A stretch of 64,000 bases of DNA from Danio rerio (GCF_049306965.1 NC_133183.1:20589001-20653000), one strand, 5' to 3'; positions 1-11,266 are shown, numbered from the stretch's first letter. Notes: a model not told the origin generated them from the sequence alone. Numbers and translations: made by a program.

Positions 1-1223
1 TTCTGGAGAAAGTAGTGTTCAATCAAGTCCTGGACCTTCTTACTCAAAACAACCTCATGGACAACAAGCAATCCGGCTTTAAGAAAGGCCACTCAACTGA
101 GACTGCCCTTGCTTTCGGTCGTGGAGGATCTCAGACTGGCTAAAGCAGACTCTAAATCATCAGTCCTCATCTTGCTGGATTTGTCAGCTGCTTTTGACAC
201 TGTAAACCACCAGATCCAGCTATCTACGCTTGAGTCACTGGGCGTAGCGGGCACTGTTATACAATGGTTCAGATCTTACCTCTCTGACAGGTCATTCAGG
301 GTGTCTTGGAGGGGAAAGGTGTCCAACCTAAAGCATCTAAACACTGGGGTACCTCAAAGCTCTGTTCTTGGGCCACTTCTCTTCTCCATCTACATGACAT
401 CTCTAGGACCAGTCATCCAGAAACATGGATTCTCCTACCACTGCTATGCTGATGATACCCAGCTACACCTCTCTTTTCATCCTGATGGTCCCTCGGTTCC
501 AGCTCGCATCTCAGCCTGCCTGTCGGACATTTCACACTGGATAAAAGATCATCATCTTCAGCTTAACCTCGCGAAAACGAAAATGCTTGTAGTTTCTGCC
601 AACCCGACTCTACACCATAACTTTTCAATCCAGATGGATGGGGCAACCATTACTGCATCCAAAATGGTGAAAAGCCTTGGAGTAACGATTGATGACCAAC
701 TAAACTTCTCTGACCACATTTCTAGAACTGCTCGATCGTGCAGATTCACACTTTATAACATCAGAAAGATCCGACCCTTCTTATCTGAACATGCAGCTCA
801 ACTCCTTGTTCAAGCTTTTGTTCTCTCTGGACTGGATTACTGCAACTCTCTACTAGCGGGGCTTCCAGCTAACTCTATCAAGCCTCTTCAGCTGCTCCAG
901 AACGCAGCAGCATGAGTGGTCTTTAATGAACCTAAAAGAGCACATGTCACTCCGCTGCTCATCCGTTTGCACTGGCTGCCAGTTGCTGCTCGCATCAAAT
1001 TTAAAGCTCTGATGTTTGCCTACAAAGCGACTTCTGGCTTTGCTCCTTCTTATCTGCTCTCACTTCTGCAGATCTATGTGCACTCCAGAAACTTGCGTTC
1101 TGTGAATGAACGTCGCCTCGTGGTTCCATCCCAAAGAGGGAAGAAATCACTTTCCCGAACGCTCGCGTTCAATCTGCCCAGTTGGTGGAATGAACTCCCT
1201 AACTGCATCAGAACGGCAGAGTC
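1..1223 (+). mobile_element. L2-type LINE, reverse transcriptase part (unit A, window-truncated)
   Basis: Non-LTR retrotransposon of the CR1/L2 group, entered part-way through the reverse transcriptase. The frame from 109 shows the RT blocks LLDLSAAFDTVNH, TGVPQSSVLGPLLFSIYM and HCYADDTQLHL (catalytic YADD). The next frame (916-1302) carries the usual L2 C-terminus (LHWLPVAARIKFKALMFAYK, then LPSWWNELP). The start of the open frame is a frameshift remnant: the conserved HSTETAL block lies in another frame just upstream, and the same break is present in all three units. An in-frame TGA at 913-915 (an Arg codon in the other units) further breaks the protein. The element is cut at 1223 by another LINE and resumes at 6909. 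Confidence 0.85.
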
Positions 1224-1364
1224 GAGTACTTCCTGTTATGGCGGCAAGGTGAGCAGACGCGTTTTTCTCGTGCTTAATTGCTTTTCAATAAATCCTGCAT
1301 AATATTGCAGAGAGAGGTCATATAAAGAGACAAAATTATAAGCATAAGAGAAAATCACTTCAAA

Positions 1365-2247
1365 CATGCCAAAAAAGCGGCTAAAGAGAAGAAAACGCAG
1401 GAGAGCTCCGAGGAGGTATGCCAGGAGCTAACGTTAGCTGAAGGCGAGCCGTGCTCACCGGAGCTGTCACATGCTGACATGTCCGCGGACGTTGAACAAG
1501 TCATAAACATGGAAAATCCATCAACAAAGGACCTCATGCTTGCCATAACATCTTTGAAACTAAACTTTAACACAAAAATTGACGGTGTACTGACGGAAAT
1601 AAGAATTGTCCAAACGGATGTGAAAGACTGTAGTGGGCGTATCATGGAGGCCGAAAAGCGAATATCCACAGCAGAAGACGAGATACAAACACTGAAGGAA
1701 ACTATCGAAAAATTTGAGAACATGACAAAAAACCTCAGTAACAAAGTCGAAGGTTTAGAAGGCAGGAGCAGACGTAATAACCTGCGCGTACTGGGCATAT
1801 CCGAGAAAGTAGAAAGCAATGACACATGTTCCTTTATGGAAAAATGGATAGCGGATACTCTGAAGATAACGCCGCCGGTTTTGGAGCGAGCGCACCGGAC
1901 AACAGCGAGCCAAAGTTCTACTACGTATCCGAGAACTATCATCATCAAGTGCTTAAACTACAAGGACAGAGAAAACATCTTAAAAGCTGAGCGGATACAG
2001 AAAGAGGTGATGTACCAAAACAACAAAATAAGATTTCTTCCTGACCTGCCAACAGAGGTGTATAAGCTACAGAGGAATTACGACGGTGTAGGGAAGCGGT
2101 TACAGGAACTCGGTCTGGATAAACACCGGGTAATATACCCCGCAAGGCTCCTGCTGACCAATGATGACCACACAAGTCATCTTCAATACACCAACGGACG
2201 TGAATAAGTACATCAAGAAACTGGAGACAATGACAAAGCATGACTAA
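1365..2247 (+). pseudogene. LINE ORF1 (RNA-binding, coiled-coil) pseudogene, unit A
   Basis: ORF1 protein of the L1/Tx1-like element. The original ATG is at 1365, but one A is missing from the following A-run compared with unit B, so that frame closes quickly. The long open frame is 1479-2207. It shows a heptad-rich coiled coil (MEAEKRISTAEDEIQTLKE region, about residues 55-95), then the L1 ORF1 signature EGRSRRNNLRVLGI and the RNA-binding domain with the ERAHR motif. The C-terminus has slipped frame before the probable ancestral stop at 2245-2247. L1-type ORF1 proteins bind the element RNA as trimers; this copy is not expected to be functional. Confidence 0.8.
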
Positions 2248-2813
2248 ATTAAACGTGACTTGATAAAAACTTTTATTTAACTTAAAATTTCGTCAGATGT
2301 GGCTGATGGAAAAGGTATGTAGGGCCTAAACTTGCTGGAAACATGACATTGTACTTCTTACAGACTCGATTCTCTTAAAATACTAATATAATGTTTTAAA
2401 AAAGTCATGTTTAAATATATATTTTATTTCGTTTTTTCTTTTGGCTTCTTCTTAAAGTGCAATAGGCGCTTCTTACGTGAGTGATGAAAAATACCTGCAT
2501 ATATGACACAATATACTTTCAGTTGATAGATAAAATCTTTTATCTGGATTAGTTTTTCTACATAGACAAGTAATTGAGCTGAGTTTTGGTTTACAGGAGA
2601 ATAGTTCCTCAGTATAGTGTGGACCTATTCCTGATAATGGAGGGAAGTTTTTTAGGGGTTTGGGGGAGCCTGTATGTTCTAGTGAGTCAGGCTTGTGTTC
2701 TGGGTGGGTTGCTCTCTTTCTTTTCGTTTAGGTTTTTGTTTCTTATGGTACCTTTTTATAGGCTTTTATCGTTATTCTTGCACTAAGAAAATGTATCTTT
2801 CTCTTTGTTAAAT
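2248..2813 (+). other. LINE inter-ORF spacer, no gene
   Basis: AT-rich spacer between ORF1 and ORF2 of the unit A LINE, about 566 bp. A 66-codon open frame at 2586-2786 recurs unchanged in units B and C. It has no recognisable domain, is low-complexity (Phe/Leu/Ser rich), and is most simply explained by the near identity of the duplicated copies. No RNA gene or promoter is evident. Confidence 0.5.
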
Positions 2814-5800
2814 ATGACAGAAAAAATGACAGACGTTTTGATTGAATGTGTATCTTGGAATTGTAGAGGCCTACGTAAACTAACTAAAATAAAACAAGTA
2901 ATGGATAGAATAAAAAAGATAAAAGATAAAATTGTGTTCCTGCAGGAAACTCACATGTTAGATCATGAGATAATCAAAAATTAAGTGTAGATGGCCAGGT
3001 CAGGTATTGTCTTCAGCTTACTATTCGAACTCCAGAGGAGTTATAATTATGATACATAAGTCTATTCCTTTGCGCATTGATGAAATTACTAAAGACCCCA
3101 AAGGTAGATTTTTGATTGTACAGGGAAATATTCTATCAACTCGGATTATTCTGATTAATGTATATAGATCTAACGAGGATAACGCAGATTTTTATAATGA
3201 TTTATTTTTAAGGGATCTCCATATTGCCCGGAAAACACATTATGGCAGGTGATTTCAATTGAGTCTTGCAGCCCAGTAAGGACCGGTCATCTGGGGTTGA
3301 TAACACCCATGTAAGGTCTTTATAAATACTTTATAAATACTTTATAAAGGAACTTAACCTGGTGGATATATGGAGGGCTCAAAACCCAACAAAAAGAGAA
3401 TATTCATGTTGGTCGAGTACTTCTAAAGGATACTCAAGAATAGATTATTTTCTGATTTCAGCTGAACTAATTTCATGTATCAGAAATTGTCAATATAGTA
3501 GTATTCTTATCTCAGACCATGGCCTTGTATCTTTGACATATGTCGAACCAAAGCTTTCTCATAATCGTACTAAATGGAGATTTCAAATACACTGGATGCA
3601 AGACAAAAGATTTCTAGAATTTGTAGGGGAACAAATTGATGATTATTTTGAACATAACAATACCCAAACATCAGCTATAATCAAATGGGAAGCATTTAAA
3701 GCCTTTATACGAGGACAAATTATAAGCTATACGAGCAGGAAGTCAAAAGAGAAACAGGAGAAATATAAAACACTTGAAACAAAAATTCGCTTACTCGAGG
3801 AAAAAAGTCTACAAGCAGACCAAAATACTGATAATGTTTTAAAAGAATTGCTATTGTTAAGAACCCAATATAATGAAAAAACACATGAAAAAGCAGCGGC
3901 CAATTTATTAAAATTAAAGCAGCAATTTTACGATCAGGGAGAAAAACCAGGCAAACTTCTTGCTTGGCATATGAAACAACAGGAGTTAGAAAGAGCAATT
4001 ACTAGTATTGAAGATGAAAATGGAAACATGACTGTAGATCCATTGGAAATTAATAAAACGTTTAGAAACTAACGTAATTAATTGCTCTGAATGTAAGGCC
4101 ACGACTGATGCCCACTCCACGTTTCTTGATAATCTCAACATTCCTAAAATATCTGAAGAACTTAAAATTAAATTAGATGGTGATATTACGACAAATGAAA
4201 TTATGGAGGCTATACAGACATTAAAAGGTGGTAAAACAGCAGGACCTGATGGCCTGCCCATCGACTTATATAAACATTTCAGTGATAAAATGGCTAAGCC
4301 ACTCTATGATATGTATATAGAATGTTATATTAGTGTCTGTCTTCCTAACTCTATGAGAGAGGCTATGATCATTCTTTTACCAAAACCAGGAACCGAATAC
4401 AAAGTGTGGAAATATGAGACCCATTAGTCTCATAAACACAGATACAAAAATAATATGTAAAATCTTGGCAAAAAGACTAGAGACTGTACTTCCGGGCATT
4501 GTGGGTGATAATCAGAACGGGTTCATTAAGAATAGGCAGGGATTTTACAACGTAAGACGTGTTTTAAATATTGTGCATAGCCAAAAAGAGGAAAAGGATA
4601 CTGCTCTTCTTTCCCTCGACGCGGAGAAGGCTTTCGATAGGATCGAATGGGCTTATCTGTTCGACGTTCTCATAAAATTTGAATTTGGAAATTCCTTTTT
4701 ACATTGGATCAAATTATTACATTTCAACCCAATGGCTGAAGTTTTAACCAATGAGATGATTTCTGAGCCATTTAATATTACAAGAGGTTGCCCCCAAGGC
4801 TCACCATTGTCCCCACTTTTATTCATCTTGGCTATAGAACCACTAGCAATAGCCGTAAGAGCTAACAACCATATACAAGGGATTAAAATGGGTGGCAAGG
4901 AACATAAAATAGCTTTATTCGCTGATGACGGTGTTATTTCTAAAACAATTAAACACCTCTCTCCAAGCACTTTTAGACCTGATCAAACAATTCGGAAACA
5001 TATCGGGATATAAAGTGAATACATCAAAGTCATCATTATTGCTGCTTGATAAAGATAGCTGTCCAAATACATCACATTTATTTACCTTGAAAATATCACC
5101 CAGCTTTACATATTTGGGTATCAAAATTGTCCCACAATTAGAAAATATAATTTCTACAAATTATAATGTTATAATGGAATCAACATCTAAAGATCTGGAG
5201 AGATGGTTATCTTCACCAATTTCATTGATAGGAAGAATAAATATATTGAAGATGAATATTTTGTCTAAATTCATGTATTTATTCCAAAATATCCCCTTGG
5301 CGCCACCAGCTGGAGTGTTCTCAAAGATTAATTCATTATTCAGAAAATTTATTTGGAACAACAAATGCCCTCGAGTTCGTCTTTCTCTTCTTTATCTTCC
5401 ATTTGACACTAGAGGGTTAATATGTCCCAACCTGTACTGGTACTATTAAGCTGCACAATTAAGAACAATAATGTTATATTTTTTCTCCGGAAATAAACTA
5501 TCCTGGGTGGATATGGAGTCATGTGATTTTGCGTTACCCTTGAATTTGTATATATATTCAGTTCATTTTAAACAACTAAAAACAGTCACTACGCACCCTA
5601 TAGTTTGTAACATGATTGGAGTATGGTATGAAGTTAGGGAGTACATGAAAATAGCTGACTCTTTATCCCAGTATAGCCCCATTTGGGGCAACGCATTATT
5701 CAAACCAGCCAGGTACAAAGGACTCAGGATTCCGGTTGTGGGTTGAAAAGGAATTAAGCAAAATTAGTGATCTATTAGAGGAGGGAACGTTGATGTTGTT

Positions 5801-6509
5801 TGAGCAATTATCAATTAAGTACAATATTCCAAAAAAGCATTTCTTTAAATACTTACAGATAAGGAGTTTTGTTCTTTCTAGGCAGAACCAATCAATAAAC
5901 TTGCCAGTACTTTCCATTTTGGAAAAATTAATTACCAAGAATTGCAATAATAAAGGGTTAATATCAGTTTTTTACAACTGGCTTGTATCAGGGTCTACTG
6001 ATTCATCAACACCAAAACTTGAAATTTGGAAGATGGGATTGAATGAGGATATATCTGAGGATGAATGGAGACAAGTCTGTAAAAATTCTCAGAAACAGTT
6101 AGGGAGCGTTAGCTTAAAACTACTTCAATATAACTGGTTGATGCAGACTTATATAACTCCTGTCAAACTAAATAGGTTTAATAAAAATATTCCTGATACA
6201 TGCTTTAAATGCAGAGAGGCTCAGGGTTCATGTGTGCATTGTGTTTGGGAATGCAACATTATTAGAGACTTTTGGGCGGAAGTGATTAATATTACAAAGA
6301 TAATTGTACCCTTGAATATTCCACTAGATGCAAAAATGATTTTGCTACATTTATACCCAAAGAACCTTAAACTAAATCTTTAGCAGCGCAAATTAATAGA
6401 TTATGCTATACTACAAGCTAAAAGAATGATCGCTGGAAAAGACCTGATCCACCATCTACTGGAACTTGGATTAATGCCATGGCACTGTGTATGGCCATTG
6501 AAAAAGTAA
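2814..6509 (+). pseudogene. LINE ORF2 (AP endonuclease + reverse transcriptase) pseudogene, unit A
   Basis: ORF2 of the L1/Tx1-like LINE in several frames. From the ATG at 2814 it reads the endonuclease start (CVSWNCRGLRK, FLQETH) to a stop at 2982. Later fragments give the endonuclease end (YSRIDYFLISAE, then ISDHGLVSLTY) at 3362-4072. The RT appears at 4203-5013 with [68 protein letters not shown] and ALFADDGVIS (catalytic ADD kept). The C-terminal domain with a CCHC knuckle (CFKC then H and C) is at 5736-6383. There are multiple frameshifts and stops, so it is dead. Confidence 0.85.
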
Positions 6510-6908
6510 CATATTTTATTAAAAACCAAATGGATGAATATGAAGAAATTTGGAAGCCGTTTAATTACTACATTAATAACAATAATATTGGTCATTTATT
6601 ACAAGAAGTGTAACTAAGTATAGTGTTTTTATTTATTTATTTATTTTTGTGTGTGTGTTTCATTTTGTTTTCTTGGATAACGTAACTTTTATGTGTAAAG
6701 TACAGTAATGTATACTTGGTTTTTGGGTACCAAACTATATTTGTTTTGCATTTAAATTGTCTCTTGTAAGAGAATTCTGTGTATTTGTATAGGGGAGAAG
6801 AGAGTGATGTTCTTTTGTTGGGGTGGGAAATAATTGCGACAAAATGGAATTGTGTTTTTCTGTTACCTGTCTTGTGTAATCAAAAACAATAAACACATTG
6901 TTCAATAA

Positions 6909-7073
6909 AGAACGGCAGAGTCACTCGCTGTTTTCAAGAAACAACTAAAAACTCAACTATTTAGTTTCCACTTCACTTCCTAATCTGCAATTGCCTCTCT
7001 GGATATACCACTAACTGTACTCAAAAAAAAAAAAAAAAAAATTTACTAATGCTTTCCTTCTTAGACTTTACAG
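6909..7073 (+). mobile_element. L2 LINE 3' segment, truncated by deletion (unit A)
   Basis: Continuation of the interrupted L2 after the LINE insertion. The first bases repeat the 14-bp target duplication, and the C-terminal end of the L2 protein follows (SLAVFKKQLKTQLFSF reading). An A-run lies at about 7023-7041. Compared with units B and C, about 280 bp are missing after 7073, removing the rest of the L2 tail (the GTCGCTTTGGATAAAAG block and the ATGTAA repeats) and some flank. Confidence 0.75.
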
Positions 7074-7250
7074 ACTTAAATAAGTTGTCATTTAATAGGA
7101 ATATGTCAATAACTCAATTTTGACAAAAATGTCAGATAGAACCTTATAATTCTAAGGTGACGAATTGGTGAAGTTTGTTCCTCACCACTGTTGCCACTGG
7201 CTTGCTTGGTTTGGGACTTGAGGAGCTGCGCATCGATGGATTTGCTTTTC
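7074..7250. other. Unique-looking upstream flank of unit A
   Basis: Short AT-rich flank, shared with units B and C, lying between the L2 deletion and the large inverted-repeat element. It ends in the 6-bp sequence cttttc (7245-7250), which is repeated at 10550-10555 on the other side of that element. No coding signal is seen. Confidence 0.4.
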
Positions 7251-8324
7251 TATGAAGGTAAATCCGTTGCGAAACTCGAGAGCTTGCAAATGTAAATGTG
7301 AGCACTTGTGATAATAATATTTGTATGTGTAGGTTGAAATGTACACTTACAGCTCTGATGTGAACAGCTGAAATCCTCGATTTGCACACACACACAACAA
7401 CCCACACACTTGTGTTTTAAATTGGAAGTTGCAGATTAATAGTTGTGTATTTGTAAAATGTCATTCACAAATACAAAGTGACAGACACACGTGTGCAAGG
7501 CAAATTTGATTGCATCTTTGCTCTACAACCACAGGTCGGCACTCACAACCTCTCAGATTGGTCAGTACAACTACAAATCTCCCGCGCTCTGACTTTTGCA
7601 ACACATCTCCCGCGATCTCTGTAGCAGAACTCATCTGTGCACTCGCAGATGCAGAGGCGTGAGCAGCGCGGGGCGGGGGAGGGGCGGGGCAGGTGTAAAG
7701 CTGTTTGATTGGCTGAAGCCTGACCAATGAACAATGCCAGCAGCCAACATGACTGAGGTGCAAAATAATAATTTCCCACGATTATTTCATTAGTTAGGGT
7801 TTATTTAAACTCTTTTCTGAAGAGATTCTTGTTAAAAATCATAAATTCTACTGTAATGTACATACCAGTAAAAGAGCAGCAAAGCCAGTTTATTGGCTAC
7901 AGCCAGCCAATGAGATGGGGCGTTTCTGTTTGTCAGCACACAGGGCAGCTCACGTTGTTGGAGGCCTCGAGCAATCAGAGGGTAAGTTAAGATTTTTTAA
8001 TAATTATCTATATGTTCAATACTGTTAGCTAAGCTAAGGACTGTGCTGGGTGCTTCTCTTGTTTGTTTCTTATATAAGAAAACAGTTATGAGTTATCTAG
8101 GAGCTGCTTTCAATCATGTTATATGGTTCTAAAGATACGATTCAACCCACATGAAATAAGAAGTTGTAATAGCATTTATAGTAAACAATATTACGTTTTT
8201 GAACCATACTAACTATAATAAACTGTATTATACTGTATATTTTGCAGTATCTACAACTTTGTTAATGAATGCAACAGCACACTGTAGTATTAACTAGCAT
8301 GAACTTTAATGAATTGAAGTATAT
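7251..8324 (+). repeat. Left inverted-repeat arm of the 3.3-kb element
   Basis: Arm of about 1074 bp matching 9477-10549 in reverse complement with only scattered single-base differences. It includes a GC-rich block with GC boxes (ggggcggggc at 7681-7690) and nearby inverted and direct CCAAT boxes (7707-7730), which look promoter-like. Open frames in it (for example 7461-7763 on the minus strand) have mirror copies in the other arm and no recognisable domain. Confidence 0.85.
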
Positions 8325-9476
8325 TTACACACACGCACACATTAATAGCAATTAAAAATAACACTAGGCGTTTCAGTTTCTTACAGATCATACCGGTTTT
8401 TGTTATTATAACCTGCATCATATCTATCTATCCATCTATCTGTTTACATGTTTGTGTACAGTGTGTCCTTTATGTCACTTTTTTAATTATGAAAGTTACT
8501 ACCTTTATTTCTCAGTTTCCTGTAAGGATGGAGTGACAGGAGAGATCAGGATGTTTCAAGTCGATGAGGAACTCAGAGAAGCTGCATAGCTTGAAAAGGA
8601 TGTTATTTATGCTAAAGATGACATGATGATCCAGCTCATCTACAAACACTTCAAAATAATTCAGATCATTCAAGAGGAAGCCGACCATTTATTTTCTCTT
8701 TTTACCTGCCAAGATGACTACAGATTTGAACAAAACACACACTCACCCACACACAACTTTTATTTTGATAATTGTTTAATGTAGTATTTTTACACTTTAC
8801 TGTAAGGCAGGGGTGTCAAACTCAGTTCCTGAAGGGCCGTAACCCTGCACGTTTTTAGTTGCAACCCTGCTTCAAAACACTTAAGTGAAAGTTTCAAACA
8901 AACCTGAAGGACTCAATTAGTTTGATCAGGTGTGTTTAATTAGGGTTAGAACTAAACTTTGCAAAGCTGCAGCCCTCCAGGAACTGAGTTTGACACCTGT
9001 TCTGTAAGGGAATGTAATTTGTCAAATAAAATTTACAGTCCAAATAAGTGTAGCGCAAATGTCTAGTTACTTGTATTGAAATATTTCAGGGTTTTTCCTT
9101 GTTCGTAATGAGATGGAGGTGGTAAATCCAACTTCATCATTACCCATCAAATGTTATCTCCTCTTTAATCCTTTGCTCAAGCCTATACTAATGGTCAGAA
9201 AGCAAGCCATTGTGTAAAGCTGGTTGATGCTCGCTGTAATAGAGAGAGATGATGACTGTTCAGCTTATGTTGCTTAACCCTGCAGATGAGATGCTCAAAG
9301 TGGACCCTCTGCTGAGCGATGGACACTGTCTCCCTCACCTAGTTGCTCTTCCTTTGAACACACATATCATGTTGAAGGATGCAAGTTGTGGACCTAAATC
9401 AGATGTAATGCATGTAGATGTATAAATTAGAAAGAAATGAAACTGCTTTAAAATGTATTAGGTTTTACATATAAAG
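8325..9476. other. Spacer of the 3.3-kb element; possible captured exon remnants
   Basis: The spacer contains two short stretches that read like exons preceded by CAG. From 8516 a frame gives CKDGVTGEIRMFQVDEELRE, one stop at 8587, then KDDMMIQLIYKHFKIIQ up to about 8785. From about 9286 a frame gives DEMLKVDPLLSDGHC and VALPLNTHIMLKDA. I cannot assign a family. These could be captured host exons, decayed transposase or chance open frames. A hAT-like MITE sits between them. Confidence 0.3.
8808..9001. mobile_element. hAT-like MITE (caggggtgtcaaactca ends)
   Basis: A 194-bp palindromic element beginning caggggtgtcaaactcagtt and ending in the near reverse complement, flanked by the 8-bp duplication ctgtaagg (8800-8807 and 9002-9009). 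End sequence and 8-bp duplication fit non-autonomous hAT elements. It lies in the spacer of the larger element, so it is either older cargo or a later nested insertion. Confidence 0.75.
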
Positions 9477-10549
9477 TATACTTCAATTCATTAAAGTTCA
9501 TGCTAGTTAATACTACAGTGTGCTGTTGCATTCATTAACAAAGTTGTAGATACTGCAAAATATACAGTATAATACAGTTTATTATAGTTAGTATGGTTCA
9601 AAAACGTAATATTGTTTACTATAAATGCTATTACAACTTCTTATTTCATGTGGGTTGAATCGTATCTTTAGAATCATATAACATGATAGAAAGCAACTCC
9701 TACATAACTCATAACTGTTTTCTTATATAAGAAACAAACAAGAGAAGCACCCAGCACAGTCCTTAGCTTAGCTAACAGTATTGAACATATAGATAATTAT
9801 TAAAAAATCATAACTTACCCTCTGATTGCTCGAGGCCTCCAACAACGTGAGCTGCCCTGTGTGCTGACAAACAGAAACACCCCATCTCATTGGCTGGCTG
9901 TAGCCAATAAACTGGCTTTGCTGCTCTTTTACTGGTATGTACATTACAGTAGAATTTATGATTTTTAACAAGAATCTCTTCAGAAAAGAGTTTAAATAAA
10001 CCCTAACTAATGACATAATCGTGGGAAATTATTATTTTGCACCTCAGTCCTGTTGGCTGTTGGCATTGTTCATTGGTCAGGCTTCAGCCAATCAAACAGC
10101 TTTACACCTGCCCCGCCCCTCCCCCGCCCCGCGCTGCTCACGCCTCTGCATCTGCGAGTGCACAGATGAGTTCTGCTACAGAGATCGCGGGAGATGTGTT
10201 GCAAAAGTCAGAGCGCGGGAGATTTGTAGTTGTACTGACCAATCTGAGAGGTTGTGAGTGCCGACCTGTGGTTGTAGAGCAAAGATGCAATCAAATTTGC
10301 CTTGCACACGTGTGTCTGTCACTTTGTATTTGTGAATGACATTTTACAAATACACAACTATTAATCTGCAACTTCCAATTTAAGACACAAGTGTGTGGGT
10401 TGTTGTGTGTGTGTGCAAATCGAGGATTTCAGCTGTTCACATCAGAGCTGTAAGTGTACATTTCAACCTACACATACAAATATTATTATCACAAGTGCTC
10501 ACATTTACATTTGCAAGCTCTCGAGTTTCGCAACGGATTTACCTTCATA
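9477..10549 (-). repeat. Right inverted-repeat arm of the 3.3-kb element
   Basis: Inverted copy of the left arm, starting at tatacttcaattcatt and ending at the element terminus ccttcata. Differences from the left arm are few (for example the dinucleotide difference around 10012-10016), indicating a young element or recent arm homogenisation. It carries the mirrored GC-box/CCAAT cluster at about 10060-10135, so the two clusters are in opposite orientation. Confidence 0.85.
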
Positions 10550-10555
10550 CTTTTC

Positions 10556-10724
10556 AGTGTTTGGACTTTCAGCAGTGAAAATTAAACCACACTGAATTGA
10601 ACTAAACCGCACTTCAACTGAAAACTGGACTGACATGGTTTCAATTTCAACTTACTCAAACAATCTACTGACACAATCTAACCTATAAAAGCACTACAGA
10701 AATAAAGATGAATTGAATTGAATA
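10556..10724 (+). repeat. Interspersed repeat fragment with (GAATT)n tail, unit A
   Basis: A dispersed-repeat-like block ending ...aaataaagatgaattgaattgaat. It has a 3' tail of short tandem GAATT units, as seen at the ends of fish non-LTR elements and their SINEs. The same block is at about 34921-35102 and 56966-57150. In unit A an internal stretch before the gacacaatc block (gttaagctgcttt in the other units) is altered. Family uncertain. Confidence 0.5.
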
Positions 10725-11266
10725 GACTGTGCTGTATGAATTAGAGAAATGAAATCCTCAATTACCTTTAAATTACACATCGCGTCCATTCCACCGACAG
10801 ATTACACATAAAAGGCCACAAATCATACCTGAACCCTCACTACATCTTTTGTTGTGACATTCTCAATATACTTCTTGGATTTGTAACGAATATCTTATTC
10901 ATAATTGTCTTTCCTGGCATTGTGTTTACATTTTTTTAAGTATATTTTACTGTTTCTCAATAATAGTCAATAATAATGATAATAGTTGTCTATTAAAGAT
11001 AGAAAGATATTGTGTTAGAATCACATGTCAAAAGATTTTTAATGCAAGCACTTGTCAATTCAATGCCTTTTTTCAGTTATTGATATTCAACAAGCTTTTT
11101 CTGAGTCAGACCATGCCAGGGACTGAATTGTTTATTGTTTACGACGATACATTGTAAATGAATAAATCAATAAAAACGACCCCAAAACAGTCTAAGCGGA
11201 GTAATACTTAAAGAATATTTATAAAAAAACACGAGGCCCTGAGACGCTGTTCGAAATATTCCAAAA
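10725..11266. other. Kinase gene upstream region, no gene seen
   Basis: AT-rich non-coding region upstream of the kinase gene, conserved in all three units with small indels. I see no gene, RNA or obvious mobile element. It leads into the CRE palindrome and exon 1. Confidence 0.4.

Larger units (their letters stand above)
1224..6908 (+). mobile_element. L1/Tx1-clade LINE inserted in the L2 element (unit A)
   Basis: A 5.7-kb non-LTR retrotransposon with 5' UTR, ORF1, a spacer of about 0.57 kb, ORF2 (endonuclease plus RT) and a 3' UTR ending in AATAAA-rich sequence. It is flanked by a 14-bp target-site duplication, agaacggcagagtc, at 1210-1223 and 6909-6922, so it interrupts the L2 C-terminus. 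The same insertion at the same base is found in units B and C, which shows it predates the segmental duplication. Both ORFs are broken. The assignment to the L1/Tx1 group rests on the ORF1 motif EGRSRRNNLRVLGI and on RT motifs; the exact family cannot be named from sequence alone. Confidence 0.88.
7251..10549. mobile_element. 3.3-kb DNA element with ~1.07-kb terminal inverted repeats (unit A only)
   Basis: The ends are tatgaaggtaaatccg and its exact reverse complement. The flanking cttttc is duplicated, and units B and C have the uninterrupted site (about 34921 and 56966), so this is a clean insertion made after the duplication. Left arm 7251-8324 and right arm 9477-10549 are near-perfect inverted copies. 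The 1.15-kb spacer carries a hAT-like MITE and possible captured coding debris, but no transposase I recognise. A 6-bp duplication with kilobase-long arms does not let me name the superfamily; a foldback-like or Dada/MULE-like non-autonomous element is possible. Confidence 0.85.

Noticed and set aside
1355-1948. 197-codon minus-strand frame opposite LINE ORF1 (also 23290-23874 and 47047-47637)
   Set aside because: Antisense shadow of the coiled-coil ORF1; no independent support.
2586-2786. 66-codon frame in the LINE spacer, identical in three units
   Set aside because: Identity is expected from the duplication; the sequence is low-complexity and lies between ORFs.
7461-7763. 100-codon minus-strand frame and its mirror at 10037-10339
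   Set aside because: It lies in GC-rich arm sequence of the inverted-repeat element; the peptide has no domain and is a by-product of low stop density.
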